In this document: piece by piece, positions 1 through 12,298 of the stretch
Position numbering within the stretch: the first letter of the stretch is position 1
How the letters are laid out: every line of letters starts with the position of its first letter
From: Cordilura impudica
Lineage: Eukaryota; Arthropoda; Insecta; Diptera; Scathophagidae
Length of the DNA: 64,000 bases
Direction: 5' to 3'
Assembly (NCBI GenBank): GCA_963682025.1
Contig: OY821521.1
Span: 199,701,026 to 199,765,025, forward strand
Translations under genes and position numbers: made by a program
Notes under the pieces: generated by a model
The model's database searches: none
Told to the model about the DNA's origin: nothing
What the model saw: the letters and a program-made list of their open reading frames with translations, nothing else

Positions 1-369
1 GAAAATCTTATTGACATTTTTAGTTCTATATGTGATAATTTAAAAATCGATACACCTCAACTAGAAAATATATATAGACTAAAAAAAATATATAGAGAAA
101 ATAAACCATACTCACCTAGTGATGAAGTTATAGTTGCTAAATTACATTCTCCGTACGAAAAAAACTTTCTTCTAAGAACAATTGCTAAGTTTAGACGAGA
201 AAATAAAATTACGTTGTGCCAAAAACATGCTGGTTTTAATTGTGATGATCCGATATACGTAAATGAAAATTTAACGCCTTATAATCACAAAATACTACAA
301 TCCGCCCTGAACTTAAAAAAAATAACCAGATTAAAACTACATTTACTGAACGTGGACTCGTATACGTAA
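1..369 (+). pseudogene. LINE ORF1 protein, C-terminal fragment
   Basis: Frame 1 is open from the window edge to TAA at 367, giving 122 residues rich in Lys and Asn. It contains the stretch KHAGFNCDDPIYVNENLTPYNH. Patterns of this kind (a Cys/Asp-rich turn followed by an NExLTPxN-type block) are typical of the C-terminal domain of ORF1 proteins in CR1/L2/Jockey-type LINEs, which bind the element RNA. A final conserved-looking VRKFDSE block continues in another frame at about 366-389, so there is a one-base shift just before the apparent stop. The N-terminal part (coiled coil or zinc finger in such proteins) lies upstream of the window. Confidence 0.65.
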
Positions 370-664
370 GGAAGTTTGATTCGGAGTAACCAGTACTAAT
401 TGAATTTATTGAACAACTAAACCAGCTTTTTCGTTGGCCAAATGATGTATACTTTAATATTATTATCCTGCTATAATCCTAATTTTTTACCATTTTTTTA
501 TATAATTGTTTCTATTAATTTTTGCTTCGTTTCAATTAATTCAATTTATTATTATTTTCTTAATTATATAATTTTTAATTTAAACATATGTTTAATCAAA
601 CTTAACTTATATGATTCAACTATTTTCTTATTAAACACTAAAATAAATCGTGTACAATTGAGCG

Positions 665-3442
665 TTGCTGTTGGTACGTATTTCTTTAATGATCCGTATG
701 ACTTTGTTACGTAATAATATAACATTTTCCAAAGACAGTACTGCAAATATGGTTAAAATATTGGCTAAGCAAAAAAATGGTCTTAAAATTTGCCACATAA
801 ACGCACAGAGTCTCGCAAGGAAAATTGACAAGTTTCGACACATTTTTGAAAATTCTGGTGTGGATATTGTATGTGTATCTGAAACCTGGTTTGACGAATC
901 TATCACAGATACTTTGGTATCAGTAGACGGCTACAATCTTTATAGAGCTGACAGAGCAGATGGGTACGGAGGAGTAGGCATTTATGTCAGAAGTGGATTA
1001 ATTAGCAAAGTTAAACGCAGAATTGGTAATGAAAATGATAAAGTAGAACATTTATTTTTAGAACTGTGTGCAGCTGGAGGCAAGATTCTTATTGGTAGTG
1101 TTTATAGACCAAATCGTAATATAGACCTTGGGAATTTCTATGAAATGTTGGCGGAAGATTTTATACCTTTTTATGATAATATTATATTAACTGGGGACTA
1201 TAATTCAAACCTGCTGGAAAACTGTAGTATGGTCGAAAATATGAAATCTCTTGGTCTTATGCCCGTGAACACGCATATACCAACACATTTCACTACCGTT
1301 AACAACTCATTACTAGATTTATTCTTCGTCTCTGATGAAGCAAACACACTGATGTATGACCAACTATCTGCACCTGGTTTTTCTAAACACGACCTAATCT
1401 TTATAACATATGATATTCCTTAAGAAGTTCCTAACAAAACACAAATTTCACTCAGTTGGAGGAAGTGTGTTGCCAAATCGATTGGAACTCGATATACTTT
1501 ATGTTATCTGTAGATGATCAGCTGGCCTTCTTGGAACACCATGTCTCAGCCTTATATAATATTAATGTTCCGATCAAAGTAAAAATAATAAGCAAGCGAC
1601 AAACACCATGGTTTACAGCGGAAATTAAAAAAACTTATAGAAAATCGTGATAAAGCCTTTTTCCGATGGAAGCGGTTTAAAACAAACGCACTTCATGAAC
1701 TTTATCGCACAAACAGAAAAATTGTCAATAAAAGCATAAGGAAAGCTAAGGCCACATACTATGTTGAAAAGTTTTCAACATCAATTAATGCAAAAAAAAA
1801 AACATGGAAAACTATTAGAGAAATTGGGGTTGGAAAGAGGAAGGGTATAGAAGAAAATTTCATATCAAAGCCTAATGAAATTAACGAGAAATTTATTAAT
1901 ATTCCAATGCCTCAAGCTGATCACTCATATTATGGCAACTATATCCCTAATTATGTCCCACAAACCCTTTTTTCATTTGACTGCGTTAGTCCCTTCGATG
2001 TACTTAAGAGCTGTCAATCTATAAAGTCTAATGCAATAGGAATTGACAGCATTCACCCTACTTTTCTAAAAATGCTGCTTCCCTTCCCACATTTTTAATA
2101 AAATAATTACGGTGAGTGATTTTCCCCAACGATGGAAACAAGCTAAGATCTTACCTGTACCAAAGTCGGCAACTGAATATCGGCCCATAGCTATATTACC
2201 ATATCTGTCGAAGGCATTTGAACGGCTCCTTCATTGTCAAATAACGTCCTTCATAAATGATAATAACCTGCTTACCGACCGTCAATCTGGGTTTCGTGCC
2301 AAACACAGCTGTATTACAGCTTTAGCTGATGTAACAGAATATATAAGGAGAGATATTGATGATGGCCGCGTGGTAATATTAGTGCTGTTAGACCATTCAA
2401 AAGCTTTCGATACGGTGGATCATACAGTTTTGCTACAAAAGCTTAAGAACATGATGCACTTTTCACCAACTTCTGTTGCACTTATGAAGTCTTACCTAGT
2501 AAATCGTTCGCAATGCATAGAAACTAATAAAATTGCGTCGACGTTCCTTCCTGTGGTAAGATGTTTACCACAGGGTTCTATCCTTGGTCCCCTCCTTTTC
2601 TCAATTTATGCTTCTGATCTACCTAAACAGTTAATTCACTGCAATATAAGAATGTATGCTGATGACGTACGGCTATATATTAGCAGCAAGAAAAAAAAAT
2701 TGAATATTGCAGTAGAAATTTGAATGATGACTTAGAACGTGTTTCTCGTTGGGCAGCTGCAAATGGACTGAGTCTCAATCCACAAAAAAACAAAGTGTAT
2801 TTTGGTGCGTAACAGATTGACAAGAATCTCAGACAATCTAAACAAATAGAAATCGTTGAACGAGCAAAAAATTTGGGTGTTATCTTCAATAAAACATTGA
2901 CTTGGTCAGACCATGTCGCTGCTGCCTGTGGTAAAACGTATTCGATGTTACGAACACTTTGGCCTACCCAATATTGTACACCAATTAATATACGCTTGCT
3001 ACTTGTAAAGACATACTTAATACCAACACTACTATATGCATGTGAAATATTTGCAAGTTGCGATACTAAAAGTAAGTCCAGGCTAAATATAACGTTTAAC
3101 AATATCGCAAGATACGTTTACGGGCTCAGAAGGTTCGATCAAATTTCATCTTACTCAAAGCAAATTTTCGGTGTCAATTTTGATGACTTATTAAAAATAA
3201 AATGTCTTAGTTTTTTACACAAAATAATTAGTAACCAGAGACCAGAATATCTTTATAACCGATTGCGTTTTAGTAGGCTTCGGTGATATAACAATTTAAT
3301 TCAATTTCGGCACCATACGTTAGTATCTGAATGGCAGCTTTTCATACATGCAGCACGTCTTTGGAATGGTTTACCTTCTACAATTAAAGGAATCAGCAAC
3401 GGCTCAATTTTCAAAAAGAAAATTTTACAACAATACATTTAG
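665..3442 (+). pseudogene. LINE ORF2: endonuclease plus reverse transcriptase, frameshifted
   Basis: The endonuclease domain (665-1423) shows HINAQSL, the catalytic-Glu block SETWFDES, GGVGIYV, GSVYRPN, the Asp/Asn block TGDYNS and a SKHD block close to the end. Frames then shift at about 1423-1456 and 1640; 1907-2098 carries NAIGIDSIHP; another shift leads into 2112-2723 with RT blocks WKQAKILPVPKS, RPIAILPYLSK, GFRAKHSC, DHSKAFDTVDH, LPQGSILGPLLF and the active site YADD near 2657. The RT continues in other frames at about 2715-2810 and 2873-3286 (NLGVIFNKTLTW, TYLIPTLLYACEI), and ends at TAG 3440-3442 after RHHTLVSEW. At least five frame changes make it a pseudogene. The function it had, endonuclease nicking and target-primed reverse transcription, follows from the family. 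Confidence 0.88.
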
Positions 3443-3737
3443 AAAATTTTTATTTTTTTTTTTTTACAATGCACATATACTAACTTGCTGTTAACAAATA
3501 TATATTGAAAATTTTTTTTATTTGTTTTTTAAATTCTATATGGCACTTATAAATATCTATTATTTGTATATAAATCAATATTGTTTTTTATTATTAATAT
3601 TTAATATTGTCGCAGTAATGTTAAGTTGTATTGTAAATCAAACTCCAACTAACATATTTAAACCTGTTCTGTTTTGAAGATTTCATGTCTTGTTGAACAG
3701 GATACCAAATTTAAATAAATAAATAAATAAATAAATC
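3443..3737 (+). repeat. LINE 3' UTR and (TAAA)n tail
   Basis: After the ORF2 stop there is an AT-rich trailer with T runs at 3449-3468 and 3510-3530. It ends in TTTAAATAAATAAATAAAT-type repeats at about 3710-3737. A short 3' microsatellite instead of a long poly(A) is typical of CR1/L2-like and some Jockey-like LINEs. Confidence 0.7.
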
Positions 3738-4580
3738 TCCTCGATGCATCTTTGGATATCGTTTTGTATGCTGGGCTGTCTAAATCGAATAATGAGCCTA
3801 CTAAGGAAATGTGGACTCCAAGCCATGGCCCAATATACAAAACTGCATTATCTTACGATCGATTTGTGGTCATCAAGAAATTCATTCGCTTTGATAACGC
3901 AAATACGCGACGGGAGAGATTAATCAACAGCAAAACTGCTGCTTTTGACGATGTTTGGCACATGCTGTAGGCCAATTTGGCGGCAGCTTACATCCCGCAT
4001 GATTCGTTGATCGTCGAAAAGCAATTATTCCCATATAGAGGCCGCACACGGAGTTACAAAACACATTCCGTCTAAGCCAGTCAAGTGCGGAATAAAGGTA
4101 TGTTGGCTGTGTGATTCGAAATCATTTGATCCCCTCATAGAAATTATTTACTCTGGGAAGTTGCCTGAACAGGAACGTTAGTTTAATGAAATACAGAATG
4201 TTGTGTGTCAATTAGTGGAAAGATATGTGAATACAGGCCGCACAATTTATGCTGATAATTTTTCTCTACGTTGGATTGATGAGTCAGAAAACTGCATTTG
4301 TTGGAACATTACGGTGGTTCACGATGGTCTGATGGGCAGAAGAGTCCTTTTGAATACCTTAATGAGCTTTTTGAGAAAAAAAATGTGCTCGCGATGTAGC
4401 ACGGTCCTAAAAATCTATATTATATGGTAAGATTTTGTCGAAGTCCTGATCTCATAAAGTTCATACTTAGTGCACCAAAGAATTTGAAAAAAATATATTT
4501 TGCCCAGGAATTGGAGATTTGTCTCATTGTTTGGGCTGCAATGAAAATTTATTTTAAAAATCATTTCGAAAATTCGAAAA
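3738..4580 (+). pseudogene. piggyBac-like transposase remnant
   Basis: The reading runs LDASLDIVLYAGLSKSNNEP, then SYDRFVVIKKFIRFDNANTR at 3857-3910, then in shifted frames YRGRTRSYKTH, SKPVKCGIKVCWLCDSKS (4075-4125) and IYADNFS (4237-4260), followed by TAFVGTLRW. These match the DDE domain of piggyBac (PGBD) transposases, where the GIK-CDS block and the Y-x-DNF block are conserved and the DNF Asp is one of the catalytic acids. The usual first acid block DExL reads VEKQL here, so it is mutated. There are several stops and frameshifts. The 5' part is absent because a LINE abuts it. No TTAA-flanked ends were found. Confidence 0.75.
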
Positions 4581-7500
4581 AATTTACTTAGACATTAATT
4601 CCCCGAATTCATATGAAAAGTTGCTGTTTACATGTCGCGAGGTTCTTACTAGTCAACCGATTAGCCTTAGTTTTTAATTAGCACATAGTTTATTGATAAT
4701 CAATTTTTTGTTGTCATCTAATAGCTTTAAAACAACTCTGAAATTTGTAATGCCACCATATTTTTTACATTAATGCCACCGATATAGTGAAAATCAACTC
4801 TGTTTACATTTCATTTTCTGTGATTTCACTCCTACATTTTTTTAAATTTATATTTATAAGTGTTAAGTTTACGACAAAATTATTTTAATTCGAAAATTAT
4901 GTAAAAAAATGCTTAAAAGATCCGCAAAGTAAAAAATATTTGTTTGCATTTAAAAATAATTTATATGTTTATAAATTTTTGCTTACATGGACACACATCA
5001 GCTGTTTTAACATACTAAGTCAGTGCTTGAAAGGTTGTTGATCTGAGTTTAGCAAACGCAGCAGCAAGTGTATTATAAATAATGCTTATGCTAGATACTG
5101 CATAAGTTTTCATTATAAATCCGGCCGTAAATATTAATTTATAGTAAAACACAATTTTTGCATTAGATACGAGTACAAACTTTTTTTTTTATACATTTCA
5201 GACATTTTATTAATCCATGATGATATTTTATATTGAAACACAAAGAATTATGTAATTTGAAGCGGCTTTATATGAGTTCATACATAAAAAGCCTCTCCAA
5301 TTAAATACGATTTTAAAATTTACTTAATGTTTTTTTTTTTTAATTTGTTTTTTTTTGTTACTTGCCTAAGTTGCTAATAAATTGAATTAAAATAAGACTT
5401 TTCAATTAAAGTCCATTTTAATTACATCGAAATAAATACACACAATGTAGTAGAAAATGAAATAATCAACACATTTTTAGCAAAGAATAAACAAATTACT
5501 AAATCTTATCTTGATGAAGAATAAAAAATAAAAAAAGCGCTTAACAACAACAACAGCTTTCAGTGATATAAATGCCAGGCAACGAAAGCCGGTCTAAGCG
5601 TGCTACAAGAAAAACGAAGACACACTTAGTTACCAAACACAAATAAGATGAACGAACAATATGTCCTCTCACGTATTTGACAAAGAAATTCAATTAGTAA
5701 GAGCCAAAATTTTCATACCGCTGCCGATGGTGATGCTGCTGCTGCCGTTGTTGTTTTTGTAATTGTAGTTGTAAGAAAACATAATAAGATGAAAATTTGC
5801 GACTACTACATTAAAATAAACAGAACCTAAGATACCAAAAACGCAAAAAACAAAAAACAGGGAAAATATTAAATATACAGTATGCTGGAAAAGTATGAAG
5901 CATTTTTTTTTTTTTTGGCATGAGTTTGAATAACTAACTCAAAAAATTATCACTGATTCGCTGATTAGCCGACTTTGCTAATTCTATGAATATGTAACGC
6001 TGTACGAATTATTTCATTTATTTTGGCGAGGAAAAAAAAAAGAATAGAGGTTGTATAGAAAAATTATTAAAAATTTTTCCTCCCTTTAAAATATATTTTG
6101 AGAGTTGACTGATTGAAAAACATAAAATTGTGGTGGGGAGCACAAAACTGTTAAGAAAAAAAAAACAACTATGAGTGTTAAATTAGGCTGTGCCGAATTT
6201 TTGGTACCCTCCATCTCGGTGTAAGTATTGATAATAAATATAAATGAAATATTTGAAAAAGTAAACAATTTTTTAAATTTAATACCAAATTATTTCAGAA
6301 AATTCTTTGGCTTGATCCGCTTAATAGATGATTTTTGTTTATTTCAAGAGTTGGTCTATAAAGCTGTCTCACATTATTAATTCGCGCTCCAACAATGAAA
6401 GATCGTTTTCGTCTTTTCTATTATTTCGGATAAAAGAAAAAACGTTTCGGTGTTTGCTTTTTGGTCATATACCTATATGCATGCGTTTCCGGTTATATGA
6501 CATAACCTCTCGTTTAATTTAGTTTAAGTTTTTGAAAATTAAATAGGTCGCCCTAAGCTCCATTGCGAAGGTAGTGGTTGTGTAAGGTGGCTATACGCGT
6601 TAAATCGTGCTAATTGGAGATGGCTGTATAGTTTCTTTTAACTGGCCAAATAATTCTTTATTGCGGCCGCATAAGTCGGATGAAGTAACAAAATAATAAC
6701 CAAAACAAAGACTCTCTAAATGTTTGGAAAACATAGAAAATTAAATTTTTTCTTACATATTAAAAGGGAGTTTTCACAATACAATACAAAATCTAACCCA
6801 GTGATGCTAACTTTTGATTTTGAATTAAATTATGTTAATAAAATATATTTTCATTTATTGACTCCAAATACTACTACCTGGGAATTATTATCGAACTTAA
6901 ATTTTTTGGGTTTTACTTTGCCTACCATGAAGTCAAATTTTGAAGTCATCTTGAACACTGGGTCAAATTAGGGATGCCAAACGCAAAAAAAAACCAAATA
7001 TTCCAAAAATTTTAATTAAAATAACTTGTAATCTTTAATTTCGGAATAACTTCAAATTTTCATCCAAAAAATTGTGAAAAATAATATACAAATTTCATTC
7101 TCATCAAATTGCGCTTTATTTATGTAACAATTTTTATGTTCGCAATTATTAAATATCATTTGAGGTTTTCTAAACTTCATTGAATTTAAATTAATGTTTT
7201 CTTAACCTGAAATGCTATTAAATGCTATTAATGAATGGCAATATTTTTTTAAAATGTAGACATTTTTAAATGTAAACATATTTGGTGTTTTTTTTTAATT
7301 TCAATTTATGTTTAAAAAATAAAATTTATATTTTTAAAATTCAATTGATATCTTCTAAATTTCAAGTTATTATTTTCGAAGTTTTAATATGATTTTCTGA
7401 AATTCAATTGATATTTTCTAATTTATAATTGGAAATATGAATTCCAGTTTCTACAATCGATATTTTCTTAACTTTGAATGGAAAGTTTAAATGGTGCAAT

Positions 7501-7742
7501 TTTGCATATATGTGAATAATAATGCTTTAGTAATTTTAATAATTTTTTAAAAAATATATGTAATCGCAATCAGACATTTTGTAGGTAAAGCAGAATTATA
7601 ATTTCATATAACTATGTAGAACTGTTTTTAGACAAAAAAAACGCACTGCCTCTTCTTTACTCAGCTCTGTGTATACTTTTAACATTGTTGTGTTTGATAT
7701 CTAATTGCAAATGTTGGCACTCATGTTAAAACAGAAATAACT
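4581..7742. other. AT-rich non-coding sequence, no gene recognised
   Basis: No open frame here resembles a protein I know. There are A/T homopolymer runs, a short CTG/CAA-like triplet patch at 5726-5768 (GATGCTGCTGCTGCCGTTG), and a 45-bp fragment at 6187-6230 (GCTGTGCCGAATTTTTGGTACCCTCCA) that looks like the start of an interspersed repeat of the type ending in TACCC. No TIR pair was noticed. Confidence 0.5.
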
Positions 7743-7750
7743 CTTGCAAA
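7743..7750. repeat. 8-bp target-site duplication, left
   Basis: CTTGCAAA immediately precedes the hAT element and is repeated exactly at 9935-9942. Eight base pairs is the diagnostic duplication length of hAT transposons. Confidence 0.92.
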
Positions 7751-9934
7751 CATAGCTGCCAGATTTGACGATTTTTTGGCCAAAAATTTTCAAATGACGA
7801 TTTGACGATTTTGCTCCAAAAATGACGATTTTTCATATTTAACTGAAGCATGGTAACCTTTACATGTTTTATAATTTGTTATGGCAACGTCGTCAATAAA
7901 TCTATATAAATGTTTTTTGCATTTGTTTTTTCTGCAATCGGAAGAGAGTTAAAAAGGAAATGACAATTAAAGATATATGTACGTGTGTGTGTGAAATGTT
8001 GATCTTTTTAGTAACTTGTAAACTAGTAATACGTTTTTGCCTAAAAATAAACAAAAAAACTTCTACCGTTAACTTTTATGTCACAGAAAAGGAAGAAAAA
8101 AAGCAAAAGCGCATTTTAAATGAATTTTTACGTTTCCAAAGAAAAAATAGTTATAAAATTACTTGATTGCATCTGATTTTAAATATGGATAAATATTTAC
8201 AAAGATGTATTGGTAAGTAAAAAGAAATATAAATAAAAAGAAAGAAATTTATTTTGTAAAATCATTTTAGAAATAAAGAGTGACGATGAAGATGATGCTG
8301 GTACATCAAATAGTATGACATCGGTAAATTTATAAACAATTATTTTAATATAAATTTTTAAATCGTAAAATTTATTTTAGGTTGAAAGAAAAAGATGTAA
8401 GTTGAAGGATGATTGGATGGATCTCCCAGAAATTAAAAATTGGGCAGAAAGAAGAAATAATATGTTCTGTTAATTGTGTAATTCTCAACTTAAAGCATCA
8501 TCCGGCAAAGCTGATTTAATAGCTCGTACACAAACTAAAAAACATGTTGCTGCAGAAAATGCTATTGTTTTAAATCAGAAAAAAATAGATGACGTTCTTG
8601 TTTCAACTAATCAAAATTCTGGTTCAAAAAAAGCTGAAATAAGAATGTGTCTCTTTATTGTTGAACATAATCTACCTTTTTTTAGTCGCAGACCACATGA
8701 CAAAAACTTGTCAAAGTTCCTTTTCGGATTCAGATTTAGCTAAAAATATGAAAATGGGACGGACCAAAGCTATGCAATTGTAAAAAATATGATTGATAAG
8801 AAAAAATTTCTGATTGTTTGTGAATTAATAAAGGAACAACGCATTTTCTTTGTGCGTGGACGAGTCTACTGACATTTCTATGTTATATTTGGTAGTTCGA
8901 ATTTATACAGATTTCAAAATATATGATCTTTTTTTTGGATTACTAAATGTTGATCAGTGTGATATAATTTAATAGTTGATCATTTTAAACGAAACAACAT
9001 TGATTACAAACAAAATATGATTGGATTCGCAGCCGATGGAGCCGCTGTAATGACAGGTAAAACCCATTCAGTAGCAAAACTTTTAAAAAATGATATTCCT
9101 GATTAGATATGCCTGTCTCCAATTGCCCTCAGCAGTTGTCCAAAGGAAATAAACAAAATATATAGCAACTGTGTCAATTTTTATATAGAGCTTTGTAATC
9201 AAATTTTATAAAGATTCGACTACGAAAGTAAATTTAAATGTTTAAGAATGATTGATCTTAGTTTTATTTTAAATAAAAAATATGAGTCATTCTATGAAAT
9301 CCTAAGAGAATTTCCAAATTTTGTAGAAAAAACAAAAAACAGGAATTAGATTCAGAATACCGGGAACTTGAGTTTTTAAATTTTGATGCAATTTTTGAAA
9401 ATATTGAAACAGATTTATATATTTTTTAGCAAAAAATATCCGATTTTCAATTATAACAAAATTTGTACAGAAAGTAATGGTTTTACATCACTCTTTAGCG
9501 AATGTTGAACGTATTTTTAATGAATTGAATCTCGATAAAACAAAATTTCGAAATTCTCTTGGAAAGGATTCTATGGAGTGTATTCTTTATTCAAAAGGTT
9601 ACCTCAAACTAAATAATTCCAAATGTTATGATACTTTAATTAAACCTGAATTATTAAAAATGATAAATTCCAGTATTTATATGTAAACTGAAGGACTTAA
9701 CTGATGTAAAGTATTATTAAAATTAAATGTTATATGTTTTTATAAGATGAATAGTTTTTTTACATTTTTGTTTTTAATGTTAAATTGTTAATTTATAGAT
9801 TTGAATAAAAAGTACATAAATATTTTAAAAATTGTAAATTATTATTTTGACGATTTTTTCAAATCAATTTGACAATTTAAACAAAAACAAATCGGAAATT
9901 TGCCATTTTTTAAAGCAGTTATCTAGCAGCCCTG
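7751..9934 (+). mobile_element. hAT-superfamily DNA transposon, full ends, 2184 bp
   Basis: The left end reads CATAGCTGCCAGATTTG. The right end, reverse complemented, reads CAGGGCTGCTAGATAAC, agreeing at C-A-x-x-GCTGC-x-AGAT. Exact 8-bp CTTGCAAA duplications flank both ends. Inside both ends TGACGATTT-type words recur (7766, 7796, 7805, 7822 on the left; 9848 and the variant TGACAATTT at 9868 on the right), as expected of subterminal transposase-binding repeats. The internal gene (8185-9686) is a decayed hAT transposase. At 2.2 kb it is somewhat short for an autonomous element, consistent with internal deletions. Confidence 0.93.
8185..9686 (+). pseudogene. hAT transposase pseudogene with two introns
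   Basis: ATG at 8185 (MDKYLQRCI) runs to a GT splice site at 8213. An AG acceptor at 8270 opens IKSDDEDDAGTSNSMTS; a second GT-AG intron (8324-8380) leads to ERKRCKLKDDWMDLPEIKNW. A BED-like zinc finger follows (MFC-stop-LC, where the first linker codon is now TAA at 8470, then H and H in RTQTKKHVAAENA). At 8845-8960 the catalytic-domain block DESTDISMLYLVVRIY carries a hAT acidic residue, and NMIGFAADGAAVMTG follows near 9010-9058. The dimerisation region LHHSLANVERIFNELNLDKT is at 9483-9542 and the end is at 9686. Several frameshifts and stops make it inactive. Splicing is inferred from frame continuity and consensus sites. Confidence 0.87.
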
Positions 9935-9942
9935 CTTGCAAA
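9935..9942. repeat. 8-bp target-site duplication, right
   Basis: CTTGCAAA, identical to 7743-7750, directly after the right TIR of the hAT element. Confidence 0.92.
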
Positions 9943-10374
9943 GCTAATTATAATAAAAATTGTGGCGCCATCTATCATGGCATAGTCATACTGAGCAAAG
10001 CGAAATGACACTCTGTTAATGCAAAAGAAATTTATTTCTCCTAAAACAAAATATTGCAGAATTTTATATAAATAAAATAATATACCAATTTATTTCTAAC
10101 ATGCGGATATTATGGATACACATACATATATAGAATATATGTATGTATATTATATTATTATTTAATATATGTATGTATGTATATGTAAATATTACACACA
10201 ATAAATACAACATCAAAAGTTATTGATGTGTTTTCTTTAAATAAATTAATACATAAAATTTTTTTTCGGTACACTTTCATTGTTTTTTTTTTATTAACAG
10301 CAGGTAGTTTAGCATTATTTGCTTTAGATGTTGGTGAATATTTACTCCCTTTATACTAACTCGTAGTTTCTGCT
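9943..10374. other. AT-rich spacer with TATG microsatellite
   Basis: No coding signal. A TATG/TATA-rich simple repeat occupies about 10107-10190 (ATACATATATAGAATATATG and similar). Confidence 0.5.
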
Positions 10375-11175
10375 TGTAGTCAAAACTTTGGATCGATTTT
10401 TAGCCCCTTTAGCGTGACCCAATCGATCTGAAACTTTGCAGGCGGGCTCGTGGCGATGACCAAAATGATCCAGCAAACATTTTTTGTGATGCCAAAACAA
10501 TGGAAACTTTTAAATTTGTCTACCAGAGTTGATAAAAATATGTACAAAGGGTTAGTTTTTATTATATTATTACCACAACGAACAGAAAAACAACAAGTCC
10601 AGCTACGACAACAATACAACAATTAGATTAACAACGAGAACAAAACAGAGACATATATTTTTTTCAATTTTTTGTACTTCATCAGTGATTTCTCGGGACC
10701 TATTAAACCGATTTTCATTAAACCGATTTTTGATTTGAAACATAAATCTTTTCATTATGTTGGTCAATCATTTCACTAAAACAAGTGCCCCAGTTATCCT
10801 ATTGACGGCGTGATCGCGACAAGAACAACATAGACATCCCATATTTTTCAAGGCTTTTTTTACTTCTTCATTCAATTCTCAGGACCTAATCAACCGATTT
10901 GGACGATTTTAAATAGCAAACTTTTCAGGATGTCAGGGAATGATTTTCTATGCCAACGAACACCTCAGCTGCCCGATTGAAGCCGTCATCGTGATTTCCA
11001 CAGACGGACAGACGGATATCGCTATATCAACTCTGCTTATTATAAGGATCGAAAGCATATATTTTATGGGGGGTCCAAAATTTTTTTCTAACTACTACAA
11101 ACTGAATGACAAATTTATATATACCCTCTGCACATTGGGTATAAATTGGGTACACATTGAGGGTATAAATTACAA
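10375..11175 (+). repeat. Interspersed repeat family E, copy 1
   Basis: This block shares a long diverged region with 38330-38655: GGACCTA..CAACCGATTT, TTTTAAATAGCAA, CAGCTGCCC, CACAGACGGACAGACGG, ATCAACTCTGCTTATTATAAGGATC and TACCCTCTGCACA. It also has an internal near-duplication: the block ending CGGGACCTATTAAACCGATTT near 10713 resembles the block ending CAGGACCTAATCAACCGATTT near 10899. The final TATACCC is like that of the GACG-array elements elsewhere in the window. Superfamily unknown; no TIRs or protein seen. Confidence 0.65.
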
Positions 11176-12295
11176 CAAACAAAACACTTTGCATAATTAA
11201 GTTGATCAATTTGTTTAGTTGTTTCGTTAATTTTGGCGCTGGGGGAGAAAATACTAAAAAAAGAAGTTAATGAAAGGTTGAATAACTTTTGCGATTTTCT
11301 TCCAATTAAGAAAACGGAAACCATATTTTGTTAAGAGTTAAATAGCCAAAATAAGCGATGAAGAGCTACTAAAATCAAAAAAGTTGATAATTTCGTTATG
11401 TTTTTAGATATTCTTAACAAAACCCATACTCAGAACTTGCAAATGTATCAAATAATAATGCAAGTCATTTTAAAGCGTAATCAGTTATCGTCCCAAAGCT
11501 GTAAAAAATTCAAATCGGACAGAAACTGGCTGAGTTACAGGTCGATAAGTGGAGGGACATCACTGAAAACGGTTTTCTTTAGAATAACTTCTGAATTTGG
11601 GAGTGTTTCTGAAATTTTTTGACACAATTTTTAATCTAGTCAACGAGACCTATAGCCCACCCTAGGTCGTTTTCTAAGTTTTTTTTCACTGTAGCACCGT
11701 GAACTTATTATTGGAGAAATTTATATTGAATAGAAACAATTTGAGAAAGAAGTGAATGGACTTGGCAAGTGAGGTATCCAATTGTAAGTCCAGGATCGTT
11801 CAGGAACAAATCATTGATTTCCTTCACGTATTGTTGACCAATTGATATTTTTCGTCCTAGGCACTAATTGTTTTCAACGCTATCTCTGCCTTCTTATAAT
11901 TGTTTGTAGCATGCGTAAGCATTTTTTTTTTTTTTAAGTAATTGGTCCCCGAAGGCCGTCCTTAACGTTTCTTGGCAAAAATTTTATTCCACAAACAAAA
12001 TTAAATGGAAATTGAAAAGTATTGGCTTATTTCTTTCCAATCTTTATCCCACTTGGAAGAGGGCCTTATAGCTTTTGCTGGGAGCTTACGCTGCTGACAA
12101 TTTAATCAACCTTAATTTCAGCTTGTGGAAAGCAGGAAAAATCAGCGAAATTTTTCTTATCTGTTTTATTTAAAAAGTTGAATTTTCAGATTTTCTTTTG
12201 GAAAATTTCCCAACAAAATAGATTTAAAATTTATTTAGCAACTGATATTAAATGTGATAAAAAAAATTATTATTTACTCTCCCTGTAGGTTGACC
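11176..12295. other. Non-coding sequence, possibly another old repeat
   Basis: No recognisable protein. 11470-11700 has a less AT-biased stretch (ATCGTCCCAAAGCTGTAAAAA, CGAGACCTATAGCCCACCC) that looks like part of an interspersed repeat, but no second copy occurs here. Confidence 0.4.
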
Positions 12296-12298
12296 TTA

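Larger units (their letters stand above)
1..3737 (+). mobile_element. Decayed non-LTR retrotransposon (LINE), 5' end outside window
   Basis: Order of parts: C-terminal part of an ORF1 (1-369), a second open region with an apurinic endonuclease domain (from about 665), a reverse transcriptase (about 1907-3442), an AT-rich 3' UTR and a tail of about six TAAA units ending near 3737. This order is that of two-ORF LINEs of the Jockey/CR1/L2 assemblage. ORF2 is broken by several frameshifts and stops, so the copy is dead. Sequence directly after the tail (3738 on) reads as a piggyBac-like transposase, so the LINE probably inserted into that older transposon. The left target-site duplication lies outside the window, so the exact boundary is not proved. 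The clade is not resolved by eye. Confidence 0.88.
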
